DNA of 64,000 bases from Gari tellinella (lineage: Eukaryota; Mollusca; Bivalvia; Cardiida; Psammobiidae), in contig OV277870.1 in NCBI GenBank assembly GCA_922989275.2, positions 72,356,579 through 72,420,578 of the forward strand, written 5' to 3'. Shown one piece after another: positions 20,801 to 30,887 of the stretch. Both the position numbers and the translations under genes were made by a program. Below the pieces are notes generated by a model that worked only from the letters and a program-made list of their open reading frames with translations, was not told the DNA's origin and did no database searches. Position 1 is the first letter of the stretch. Each line of letters begins with the position of its first letter.

Positions 20801-23800
20801 GCTTAAACAGGTTAAAAGTAAAGCAGAATGCGCCTTTAGGCGCATTCTGCTTTACTTTCAGCCTGTTTTAAGCTACGATCTGCTAGGATAAAAATCCGAA
20901 TACTTAGGAAAAATCCGGAGAAATGGCAGCCCTGCATTCTGCTTTACCTTCGACACGCTATATAAGTGATCATATACAGGCTATGGGGTAATAGGCTAAA
21001 GTACATATTGCGTCACAAAACAAGAAATGCATGTTGCAATTTATTCCAGTGGTATCAATTACATTTATAACAACCCCTTTTCCTGACTGCATAGCGACTG
21101 CTTAATTAATGGTTAAGTATAATAGAATGCATGGTAAATACAACAGTTTCAATTCAGATCAGACGCCGATTCGCTCGGTGACTGATCCGGGTAGAATCTA
21201 TTTGTATTTGTAAGTGCGGGCTTCCCAAGAGAATACTTCTTACGAAACGAAAGAAGTATAAATGGGAATAGTTAATGATAAGAATTATAACCTTTATTCT
21301 AGCAGATGAGACTGAAAGAAAAGTAGATGCACCTTGTGGTGCATTCTCAGGACTGCCATAAGTTGATCATAAAAATCCTAAGATTTCAAATTTTTAATTT
21401 TTTAGACGCAATTTTACTAATCGTACCTTTACCCCATAGTCTGTTTCTTGTTTTGAAGACACATGACTGCTTAAACAGGTTAAAAGTAAAGCAGAATGCG
21501 CCTTTAGGCGCATTCTGCTTTACTTTCAGCCTGTTTTAAGCTACGATCTGCTAGGATAAAAATCCGAATACTTAGGAAAAATCCGGAGAAATGGCAGCCC
21601 TGCATTCTGCTTTACCTTCAACACGCTATATAAGTGATCATCTACAGGCTATGGGGTAATAGGCTAAAGTACATCTTGCGTCACAAAACAAGAAATGCAT
21701 GTTGCAATTTATTTCAGTGGTATCAATTACATTTATAACAACCCCTTTTCCTGACTGCATAGCGACTGCTTAATTAATGGTTAAGTATAATAGAATGCAT
21801 GGTAAATACAACAGTTTCAATTCAGATCAGACGCCGATTCGCTCGGTGACTGATCCGGGTAGAATCTATTTGTATTTGTAAGTGCGGGCTTCCCAAGAGA
21901 ATACTTCTTACGAATAGAAAGAAGTATAAATGGGAATAGTTACAACAGGGTCGACTATATTTAAGGAACAGTTAACATAAGTACCAAGAACAGAAAAAAG
22001 GTAAGATCCGGAAAAATCACCCGTATCACCGTAAATTTTGGTTCTAAACACATAAATCTTGCATCGAATTGACGATAATACAAATTGTGGTGTTTTTTAC
22101 CGCTTATACATTGAAATTACCTAATTTGCATACTCATGAATATTAATGAGCACATTTTTATTAGTAGAAAACATATAGAAATAACTTAAAGTTTTCATCT
22201 TTTAGGACTAAAATTAACTTTTCCGTAACATTTTAACAGTATTTTAATTGTTTCCATGGGAACGCCCCAAATTGCATCATAATGGCCCTTGCCATGTAGT
22301 ATGTACATTAGGTAATTTCAAAACATAATTTGGAAATAAAGCACAACTTGTCTTATCTTCAGTTTGGTACCAGTTTTTATATATGTTTATGACAAACATC
22401 TGGGTGTGATATGGACGATTTGGCAGGTATGGGCCATCATAACCCAAAAGTATGGGCTGACATCGAAATACAATTAAAACGTTAATTTTTTAGTTATGTT
22501 CGCCCTTAAATTAGATATTTTGTTATTTGAGGATTTCTTCATCATTTTAAACTGCATTTGAAGTTGTTTTCTAATATTTGTAGGATAAAAAAGTGAAAAG
22601 TTATTTTTATATTTTCTTTACAATTTTAAATGTTCTCATTAATATTCATGAGTATGCAAATTAGAAAATTTCAAAGTAGAATCTGGAAATAAAACTACAA
22701 TTTGTATTATCTTCAATTTGGTACAAGATTTATGTCTAAGACAAAAATGGCTGAGATATGGACGATTAATTGATAAACTGATTAATCAACCTATCACTAG
22801 TATTGATAAACAATATTCATCGACGATTGATTTATGAACTGATTAATCAGCCTATTTCTGGTACTGATACATAGTACTAATCGGCGATTAATTAATGAAC
22901 TGATTAATCAACCTATCAATCGTATTGATTACACAGTTCTCATCCACGATTAATAATGAACTGATTAATCCGCCCATCACTAGTATTGATACACAGTTCT
23001 CATCCACGATTAATTGATGAACTGATAAATCAGCCCATCACTAGTATTGATACAAAGTTCTCATCCACGATTAATAATGAACTGATAAATCAGCCCATCA
23101 CTAGTATTGATACAAAGTTCTCATCCACGATTAATTGATTAACTGATTAATCAGCCCATCACTAGTATTGATACACAGTTCTCATCCACGATTAATTAAT
23201 GAACTGATAAATCAGCACATCACTAGTATTGATACAAAGTTCTCATCCACGATTAATAATGAACTGATAAATCAGCCCATCACTAGTATTGATACAAAGT
23301 TCTCATCCACGATTAATTGATTAACTGATTAATCAGCCCATCACTAGTATTGATACACAGTTCTCATCCACGATTAATTGATTAACTGATTAATCAGCCT
23401 ATCACATGTATTGATACACAGTACTCATCCACGATTAATAATGAACTGATAAATCAGCCCATCACTAGTATTGATACAAAGTTCTCATCCACGATTAATA
23501 ATGAACTGATAAATCAGCCCATCACTAGTATTGATACAAAGTTCTCATCCACGATTAATTAATGAACTGATTAATCAGCCCATCACTAGTATTGATACAC
23601 AGTTCTCATCCACGATTAATTGATTAACTGACTAATCAGCCTATCAATCGTATTGATACAAAGTACTCATCCACGATTAATTGATCAACTGATTAATCAG
23701 CCTATCAATCGTATTGATACAAAGTACTCATCGACGATTAATTGATGAACTGATTAATCAGCCTATCACATGTATTGATACAAAATACTCATCGACGATT

Positions 23801-26800
23801 AATTGATGAACTGATTTATGACCTATCACAAGTATTGATACACAGTACTCATCCACGATTAATTGATGAACTGATTAATCAGCCCATCACTAGTATTGGT
23901 ACACAGTTCTCATCGACGATTAATTGATTAACTGATTAATCAGCCCATCACTAGTATTGATACACAGTACTCATCCACGATTAATTTATGAACTGATTAA
24001 TCAGCCCATCACTAGTATTGATACACAGTTCTCATCCACGATTAATTGATCAACTGATTAATCAGCATATCAATCGTATTGATACAAAGTTCTCAACGAC
24101 GATTAATTGATTAACTGATTAATGACCTATCACAAGTATTGATACACAGTACTCATCCACGATTAATTGATGAACTTATTCATCAGCCTATCACTATAAT
24201 TGATACACACTACCCATCGACGAGTAATCGATGAACTGATTAATGACCTATCACAAGCATTGATACACAATACTTATCGACGATTAATTGATGAACTGAT
24301 TAAGCAGCCTATCATTAGTATTGATACACAATACACATCGACGATTAATTGATGAAATGATACATCAGCCTTTCACTACTTTTGATACACAGTACTCATC
24401 GACGATGAATTGGTGAACTGATCAATCAGCCTATCACTTGTATTGGTACACAGTACTCATCGATGGTTAATTGTTTAACTGATTAATCAGCCCATCACTA
24501 GTATTGGTACACAGTACTCATCCACGATTAATTGATGAACTGATAAATCAGCCCATCACTAGTATTGATACACAGTTCTCATCCACGATTAATTAATGAA
24601 CTGATTAATCAGCCTATCAATCGTATTGATACACAGTTCTCATCCACGATTAATTGATGAACTGATTTATCAGCCTATCAATCGTATTGATACACAGTTC
24701 TCATCCACGATTAATTAATGAACTGATTAATCAGCCTATCAATCGTATTGATACACAGTTCTCATCCACGATTAATTGATGAACTGATTAATCAGCCTAT
24801 CAATCGTATTGATACACAGTTCTCATCCACGATTAATTAATGAACTGATTAATCAGCCTATCAATCGTATTGATACACAGTTCTCATCCACGATTAATTG
24901 ATGAACTGATTAATCAGCCTATCAATCGTATTGATACACAGTTCTCATCCACGATTAATTAATGAACTGATTAATCAGCCTATCAATCGTATTGATACAC
25001 AGTTCTCATCGACGATTAATTGATTAACTGATTAATGACCTATCACAAGTATTGATACACAGTACTCATCCACGATTAATTGATGAACTTATTCATCAGC
25101 CTATCACTATAATTGATACACACTACCCATCGACGAGTAATCGATGAACTGATTAATGACCTATCACAAGCATTGATACACAATACTTATCGACGATTAA
25201 TTGATGAACTGATTAAGCAGCCTATCATTAGTATTGATACACAATACATCGGCGATTAATTGATGAAATGATACATCAGCCTTTCACTACTTTTGATACA
25301 CAGTACTCATCGACGATGAATTGGTGAACTTATTAATCAGCCTATCACTAGTATTGATACACAATACATCGGCGATTAATTGATAAACTGATTAATCAAC
25401 CTATCACTAGTATTGATATACAATACATCGGCGATTAATTGATAAAATGATTAATCAACCTATCACTAGTATTGATACACAATACGCATCGACGATTAAT
25501 TGATGAAATGATACATCAGCCTTTCACTACTTTTGATACACAGTACTCATCGACGATGAATTGGTGAACTTATTAATCAGCCTATCACTAGTATTGATAC
25601 ACAATACATCGGCGATTAATTGATAAACTGATTAATCAACCTATCACTAGTATTGATATACAATACATCGGCGATTAATTGATAAAATGATTAATCAACC
25701 TATCATTAGTATTGATACACAATACACATCGACGATTAATTGATGAAATGATACATCAGCCTTTCACTACTTTTGATACACAGTACTCATCGACGATGAA
25801 TTGGTGAACTTATTAATCAGCCTATCACTAGTATTAATACACAATACATCGGCGATTAATTGATGAAATGATACATCAGCCTTTCACTACTTTTGATACA
25901 CAGTACTCATCGACGATGAATTGGTGAACTGATCAATCAGCCTATCACTAGTATTGATACACAATACATCGGCGATTATTGATACTATTGATATGTACTT
26001 CCCCTCTTGAACGAATAATATTACACAAAACAGCAGCAATAATTTTGATATTATAAGAGTCATATGCCTGCTTAATATAGGGCAAATAACATCACCGCTG
26101 CCATTATGCCATGGCGTCATCAATTTTAATTAATTTTCGTCTGCTTCTTTTTTTTTAGAATTAAGCTATTTTTTACTTTAGAAATATTGATGTGAGTACA
26201 AAACAGTTTGGATCCTGATCAGACGCCGCGTCACGCGGCGTCTGATCAAGATCTAATATGTTTGCAAATAACTTTTGTACTCGCGGTAGGCAGCGAAGGG
26301 GTTAATGCTGAAGACGTCTGAAATTGAGTGCCTTCTTAAGCATTTGATTGGTCAGATTTGAGCCTAGGCTCAAATCTGACCATATGCTTGAGAACGATTT
26401 CAGACTCAACTCAAACGCTTTATAAGCATGGACCCTGAACTAACCTCAATTTCGCTTAGTTTGAGGGGCGTTATTAAGTAGGACTTATATGATCACTAAA
26501 TCGTGTTAAATTATTAGATGTTTACGATTAGTGACAGTTTATAATCAAGGGTTACAATAAAACAGAGAACTCCCTAAAGATATTTCTGTCTTACTGTCAC
26601 CTTGCTTTAAGCTGTCACATGTCTTTTATACAATCAATTAGCAATCGTTTTAGTGGCCATAATAGATAGTTTTTACTGTATTTTTATGTTTCAGTATTAT
26701 ATCCATATTTTAGATATTTTTTTAAAAATGATTTCTGAAACAGATAACAATTCCGTTCCCATAACCCACTCACTGTCATGACGTAATCAAGTTAAAAAAA

Positions 26801-29425
26801 ATCTGCGTCTTCTGCGTCTTCTGCGTCGTCTGCGTCTATTTTCAAATAAAAATTTGGCTGTTTTGACCAAGAAATGTTGAAACTAGTGTTAAACAATTAT
26901 AACGTAATAATGTGTGCAGTGTCAAACAGTTAGACTCCTGATCAGACCCGCGTTACGCGGCGTCTGATCAGGATCTTAACTGTTTGCGAATAACTTGTTC
27001 CCGGGATAAGGCAGTATAGGGGGTGATGGCATTATTCAGATGAACTGAATATTATAATATCTATCTAAACCAACATTTTCCACCGATGCTAAATGATTAG
27101 AAATTTTGGTTTAAGGGCAAACTGAGATTGGTATAGCATATGCTTCATGCTTTTACAGTTACTCTCACGCCTAACGAGAACAGTGGTGTGTGTGTGGGGG
27201 GGGGGGGGGGGGGGGTAAAAGAAAGGACTGAGGGAATGTTTTAAAGTATATTTTGTTTCAAGAAACTCGTTGAATCAAGTTTAATACGATGGGTACAGTG
27301 GAGAATCTGATATTCTTTCCCGATAAACGCGTTTACGCTAAAACTTTTTTTTCTTTTACAAACAGTTTGGAGCCAGATCAGACGCCGGGTAACCCGGCGT
27401 CTGATCAGGCTCCAAACTGTTTGCCACCAAGATAAACATGAAATATCAGAATTGTCCAAAAGTTGTACTTTTCTACGTTTTAGTGCTTTGCGTTTGCGTA
27501 CGTTTGCGTTTAAACGGGAAAGAATAACAGATTCTCCACTGTACATTTTGCACACCCATAAACAGCATTACTTCCACCTCGCACTTCGCTGAATATCTCT
27601 TTAAAATATAGTTTTGTGGTTAATTTACATAGGTATATCTGAACACCGGTATCTTATGGCTGTAGAAGATGTGGTCGACATTCCGTTTGTCTGCACGCGG
27701 TGCACGACAAGCCTCCCAGACATCGACGTGGCAGACTACAGTGATGATGACGCCCTAGAAACCATGGAAACGGCGGAGGGCTCGTTCCGAGTTGATGTGT
27801 CTTTCCAGTCCCACGTAGTTAAAATTGAGAGGTAAATTCCTCCACTGAAGAAAACTGTTCGATTTTCTACAGTCAAGAATAATATGCACCATAAGAAACA
27901 GTGACTATATTCTAGCTGATGATAGCTTAAAGCAGGCTGAGCGTAAAGCAGAATGCGCTTTAAGGCGCATTTTGCTTTACTTTCAACCTACTTTAAGTTG
28001 CCACTTATCTTCAAAACTAGAAACATGTTATGAGGTAATGGCTTAAAGCAGGCTGAAAGTAAAAGCTTTGTTGTCAACTTGCTTTAAGTGGTCCCCTGTT
28101 TTTAGAACTAGAAACAGGCTATGGGAAAAAGGGTTAAAATGATAACTTAGTATGAACGACGGTATTTCTATAATTAAACAGGATTTCTTTTTAACCCTTT
28201 ACCTGATAGCCTGTTTCTACTTAAAGCAGGTTGAAAGTAAAGCAGAATGCGCCCTAAGGCGCATTCTGCTTTACTTTCAGCCTGCTTTAAGCTATAACCT
28301 GCTAGAATAAGGAAAGTATTAAATATGACACATATTCATTACGGTATAATTTGGAACTATTTTCTTCAGCGGATGAATAAATTAAATATGCTAAAAGTCG
28401 CTTCCATTGGGGAAAGGGTTAAATGGTAACATGATCATGGTTAATCCTTTTACCGCTAAATTTTTCGCGAGGTTTTTACACCTTCATCGCTATATTGTCG
28501 TCTGCTTCAATATTATTGTCTGCAATATATTTTCAATGTTAGATTAAAGGCAATATGATTGTCTAAATCATGAAACATGTGTCAAACAGTTTGGATCCTG
28601 ATCAGGCACCGCGATTCGTGGAGCCTGATCAGGATTCAAACTGTTTACGAAGGCGTCTTTTGGCGTCATTGACAGTGAACGAATAAGGCGGAAACTCGTA
28701 TAAGATCTTTCTCCAAGACACTAGGTCAAATTATTGATTTTAATATCAAAACAGAACGACAGTAACCGAAAATAAAAGAGAACCTCTTCGACCGGGGTCT
28801 ACACTGTTTATAGATAGTAGGATATGCAATATAAATGTATACATGATAGTATTTAAAGCTCGTTCATCCTCACCATGTTGAAGTGTCGTCTGTTGCAAAT
28901 ATGTCATCTGCAATAAAAATCAAAATAAGTTTTATGATTTACTAGACTGAAGAAAAGTTGAATGTGGGTGACAAACATTTTGGATCCAATCGTCTGATGT
29001 CAAGCCATTTCTCCGGATTGTTTCCTAAATCTTCAGATTTTTTTCTAGAACATGGTAGCTTAAAGCAGGCTGAAAGTAAAGCAGAATGCGCCATAAGGCG
29101 CATTCTTCTTTACTTCCAACCTGCTTTAAGCATCACGTGTCTAAAAAAGTAAAAACAGACTATGGGTAAAAGGTATAATTCGGAAGATCGCTTTTTTATC
29201 AATTTATGGCAGCCCTGTCAAGTCGCACTTAGCATGATAACATTTCTTTGTTGACTCTTAGGCTAATGGCCGAGCTTTATGTTTTGCAGATCGCTTATGG
29301 ATTCTGATTTACCAGAGGATGTCCAACCTAATGCTCCAATGACTTATGTAGTGATAGAGAAGAAGAGTTCTCATAATGTTGCAGATCTGCTTGTAGATTT
29401 GTCAGGTTATTCTTACAATCTAAAG
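17785..29425 (+). CDS. PHD-like zinc finger plus truncated FLYWCH N-terminus, three exons
   Basis: Exons 17785-17893, 27633-27831 and 29290-29425 join in frame (109+199+136 nt, 148 codons). Residues 1-60 form a C4HC3 PHD-like finger: C7, C10, C23, C26, H31, C34, C57, C60, with the signature CGLWQHRTCGTGIS. Residues about 62-130 are acidic and probably disordered (SDDDALETMET). Residues 136-148 (LLVDLSGYSYNLK) look like the first strand of a FLYWCH zinc finger, and the exon stops there at a GTAAGT donor. In invertebrates this PHD-like/FLYWCH pairing is, as I recall it, typical of MULE-transposase-related genes. The remaining FLYWCH exon (WxC...C) was sought up to 34.4 kb and not seen. The next compatible exon is 30757-30887, giving a possible fusion with the TCF19-like gene. 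Otherwise it is a truncated gene or relic. Intron 1 is about 9.7 kb and contains the satellite. Confidence 0.7.
17935..18118 (+). mobile_element. Family G MITE
   Basis: CCCTTCACCGCTTTAATATC then core CAGACGCCGCGTTACGCGGC; lies just after the PHD-like first exon. Confidence 0.75.
18119..18275 (+). mobile_element. Family K left-end fragment
   Basis: TTTAAAGCGACTCGCAACCA then the same 130 bp as 7308-7450; truncated before the tRNA-like part. Confidence 0.75.
18571..18843 (+). mobile_element. Family B MITE with small internal palindrome
   Basis: Core GCAGAATGTGTTAAGGCGCA; an extra hairpin GAATTATATCAGTGTATAAT sits at 18664-18690. Confidence 0.7.
18960..19157 (+). mobile_element. Probable LINE 3' end with TTCTG tail
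   Basis: Ends GAAATAAAGTTCTGTTCTG with four tail units. Confidence 0.4.
19156..19330. repeat. Inverted repeat around microsatellites
   Basis: AAAGAGCGCTATATAAATCT (19159-19178) and its complement (19245-19264) flank (CTA)n and (ATA)n runs; (AATA)n follows. Confidence 0.75.
19316..19748 (+). repeat. Tandem duplication, unit about 212 bp
   Basis: Two nearly identical copies, each with GGGTTATGGCGCATTCTGTT (family B-like right arm) and AGTTTCTACAGTTGAG. Confidence 0.85.
19890..20035 (-). mobile_element. Family B MITE, truncated
   Basis: CTTAAGGCGCATTCTGC to CTAAGTGGAGAAATAAATG. Confidence 0.65.
20040..20345. mobile_element. Arm of the foldback element seen at 22.0-22.8 kb
   Basis: Shares TTTGCATATTCATGAATATT, ACAACTTCAAATGCAGTTTA and CTGTTTCCATGG with 22010-22275 (direct) and 22480-22765 (inverted). 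Confidence 0.6.
20686..20935 (-). mobile_element. Family C inserted in the hairpin of family B (copy 1)
   Basis: Flanks GCATTCTC and GCATTCTG (7/8 bp); ends AGGACTGCCAT and ATGGCAGCCCT. Confidence 0.8.
21354..21603 (-). mobile_element. Family C inserted in family B (copy 2)
   Basis: Duplicate of 20686-20935, carried along by the tandem duplication. Confidence 0.8.
22000..22770. mobile_element. Foldback (long inverted repeat) elements
   Basis: AAATCACCCGTATCACCG opens and GATATGGACGATT closes two copies (near 22430 and 22770). CATACTCATGAATATTAATG (22130) is inverted at 22638. Confidence 0.6.
22762..25985 (+). repeat. Satellite array, monomer about 61 bp
   Basis: Monomer words: GATTAATTGATGAACTGATT, AATCAGCCTATCACTAGT, ATTGATACACAGT, TCATCGACGA. 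About 50 monomers by length. Includes a 240-bp higher-order unit (TTGGTGAACTTATTAATCAG at 25321, 25561, 25801) and a block near 24085-24400 repeated about 913 bp later. Confidence 0.95.
26150..26304 (+). mobile_element. Family G MITE
   Basis: AAACAGTTTGGATCCTGATC; core CAGACGCCGCGTCACGCGGC; right end GAAGGGGTTAA. Confidence 0.75.
26305..26440. mobile_element. Family J palindrome
   Basis: GGTCAGATTTGAGCCTAGGC and its complement around 26350-26382; outer arms AAGCATTTG/ATATGCTT. Confidence 0.75.
26545..26681 (+). mobile_element. Family F MITE
   Basis: ACAATAAAACAGAGAACTCC to GATAGTTTTTACTGTA. Confidence 0.7.
26895..27030 (+). mobile_element. Family G MITE
   Basis: CAAACAGTTAGACTCCTGAT; core CGCGTTACGCGGCGTCTGAT. 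A small (CTGCGTCTT)n run lies just before, at 26806-26839. Confidence 0.7.
27187..27217 (+). repeat. TG and poly-G tract
   Basis: TGTGTGTG followed by about 20 consecutive G, possible G-quadruplex. Confidence 0.9.
27294..27543 (+). mobile_element. Family D MITE, full length
   Basis: TACAGTGGAGAA to TTCTCCACTGTA; core GACGCCGGGTAACCCGGCGT. Ends 90 bp before the PHD-like second exon. Confidence 0.85.
27633..27831 (+). CDS. PHD-like finger, second exon (last two zinc ligands, acidic linker)
   Basis: Acceptor TTAATTTACATAG; the two leading bases complete Gly37 and continue ISEHRYL to FVCTRC, supplying C57 and C60. Donor AG/GTAAAT at 27832. If translation instead began internally, ATG 27656 would be used. 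The donor coincides with the edge of a family-B element, and a family-D element ends 90 bp upstream. Confidence 0.72.
27832..28135 (+). mobile_element. Two overlapping family B fragments
   Basis: 27832-28050 with core GCAGAATGCGCTTTAAGGCG, then 28045-28135 with the hairpin deleted, ending AAAGGGTTAA. Confidence 0.7.
28191..28425 (-). mobile_element. Family B MITE
   Basis: TTAACCCTTTACCTGATAGC; perfect core GAATGCGCCCTAAGGCGCATT; right end GGAAAGGGTTAA. Confidence 0.8.
28438..28690 (+). mobile_element. Family G MITE
   Basis: TTAATCCTTTTACCGC; core CAGGCACCGCGATTCGTGGA around 28605. Confidence 0.7.
28998..29217 (+). mobile_element. Family C MITE, left end lost
   Basis: CCATTTCTCCGGATTG to TTTATGGCAGCCCT; ends 72 bp before the FLYWCH exon. 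Confidence 0.75.
29290..29425 (+). CDS. Third exon: linker and start of FLYWCH domain
   Basis: Acceptor TTTATGTTTTGCAG, donor AAG/GTAAGT, phase 0 at its end. Encodes SLMDSDLPEDVQP, then TYVVIEKK and LLVDLSGYSYNLK. The reading frame agrees with the preceding exon (split Arg codon). Confidence 0.7.
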
Positions 29426-29932
29426 GTAAGTATATACACTGTATATGTTTTATGCATCAGAAGTGAGCCAATATATATTGGCATGGTATTTTATGTATGT
29501 GTGTATGATTTCGTGATCAAATGTCGAGGTTATTCCCTGGCAACCATTCAGGGTTGTGTACATAATAAGAGCAAAATTAGATTGAATTTACGCAAAAGCC
29601 ACACACTTATCTTTTCCACGAATGAATTTGTTATTCATTCGTGTCTTTTCTGAAAATAAAAGTTGCTGTTTTCTCTTTTAAAACATATGATTTTTATTGG
29701 TCAAATTGCACAACAAGTATTAATTTATATAGATCTAGCAACATAATTGCAATTGTCCATGTAATTATTTCTAAATAATATATAGATATATATAGATAGA
29801 TAGATATCTTATTGATACATATAGGGCCTAGATATAGATATCTACAATCGAAAATTATACTTCGAATTTGCGTTAGCTCGAATATACCCATTGGCCTATT
29901 ACAAAGTTAAAACACAATTTTGATACAGACAG

Positions 29933-30013
29933 AGACATACAAACGTATGTCTCTGATACAGATGAGACACCACGTTATGCAGCGCCAGGAACGTATATAT
30001 ACGTTCCTGGCAG
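29933..30013. repeat. Two perfect short palindromes
   Basis: AGAGACATAC/GTATGTCTCT (29933-29956) and CCAGGAACGTATA/TATACGTTCCTGG (29984-30011). Confidence 0.75.
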
Positions 30014-30174
30014 CGCCGACGGTACGTCTCAGTTTGACATTTATTTTTTCCCTATTTTAAAAAGAAATTTTAGAAAAATCTATTTTTGTTTAACAGATCT
30101 TGCAGACGACAATTGTTGCAGACGCAAAACTTAAGTAGCATTATTTATGTTTAGAGTAACATAATATTAGAAGC

Positions 30175-30428
30175 AGGGCTTCCATAAGTTGATAATAAAA
30201 ATCCTAATATTTCAAATTTTCAATTTTTCAGATGCAATTTTACAAATCGTACCTTTACCCCATAGTCTGTTTCTTGTTTTGAAGACACACGACTGCTTAA
30301 AACAGGTTGAAAGTAAAGCAGAATGCGCCTTAAGGCGCATTCTGCTTTACTTTCAGCCTGTTTTAAGCTACCATCTGCTAGGATAAAAATCCGTAGACTT
30401 CGGAAAAATCCGGAGAAATGGCAGCCCT
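30175..30428 (-). mobile_element. Family C MITE, full length
   Basis: Target duplication TTAGAAGC / GTAGAAGC; ends AGGGCTTCCAT and ATGGCAGCCCT. Confidence 0.85.
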
Positions 30429-30756
30429 GTAGAAGCGAAAATTGAAGGGAAGTAACCCCAAAATTATACCTAGCAGAATCGTCCAGGATCCGAAGTATAG
30501 CTGATCTATTACGCGTTTCGGAAGTGATAACCCGTCAAATCCCCTCGCTAAGTGTTTACACCGTGAATTATTTTTTTACGGGAAAATATTGATTTTTTTG
30601 GTTTCATGTTTTGATTTGCAGTCTCCGGTGAATCCATATTTGTTAATGTAGTCTGCTAGTTATCGCAAAAGTAAACAGAAAACTTTGAGCATAAGAAAAT
30701 CGCTTGTTGAACTCCTCTCTGTTGCATGTCCAGTTTACATGGTCAGCTTCCCGCAG

Positions 30757-30887
30757 GTTGGTCGTGTAACAATGTCCGAAGCTGAGGGTCCACACAGTGC
30801 CTCCGAGCTGCGCGACGAGGACTACCACTACAGACTCAGGAGGATTGGTCCACCTCCCAGTTGTCCGAAAGTGCTGGATGTGATGAG
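30757..30887 (+). CDS. TCF19: TCF19-like first exon (or fusion junction exon)
   Basis: Acceptor CAGCTTCCCGCAG at 30744-30756, open from the first base (VGRVTMSEAEGPHS), ends KVLDVM plus AG at donor GTAGGC. ATG 30772-30774 is the favoured start if the upstream exons belong to another gene. Confidence 0.75.

Larger units (their letters stand above)
20600..21939 (+). repeat. 668-bp tandem duplication
   Basis: 20600-21267 and 21268-21939 match almost base for base, including a family C copy inserted in family B and a decayed G-like hairpin GATCAGACGCCGATTCGCTC. Confidence 0.9.

Noticed and set aside
20659..21539. Two identical 70-aa plus-strand ORFs at 20659 and 21327
   Set aside because: Both are readings through family C and B hairpins inside the tandem duplication; the same peptide appears at other family C copies.
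22762..25985. CRISPR-like array of regular repeats
   Set aside because: Monomers are contiguous with no unique spacers, and the genome is eukaryotic; it is a satellite.
30643..30828. Minus-strand ORF over the first TCF19-like exon
   Set aside because: Antisense shadow; the plus-strand exon has matching splice sites and phase.
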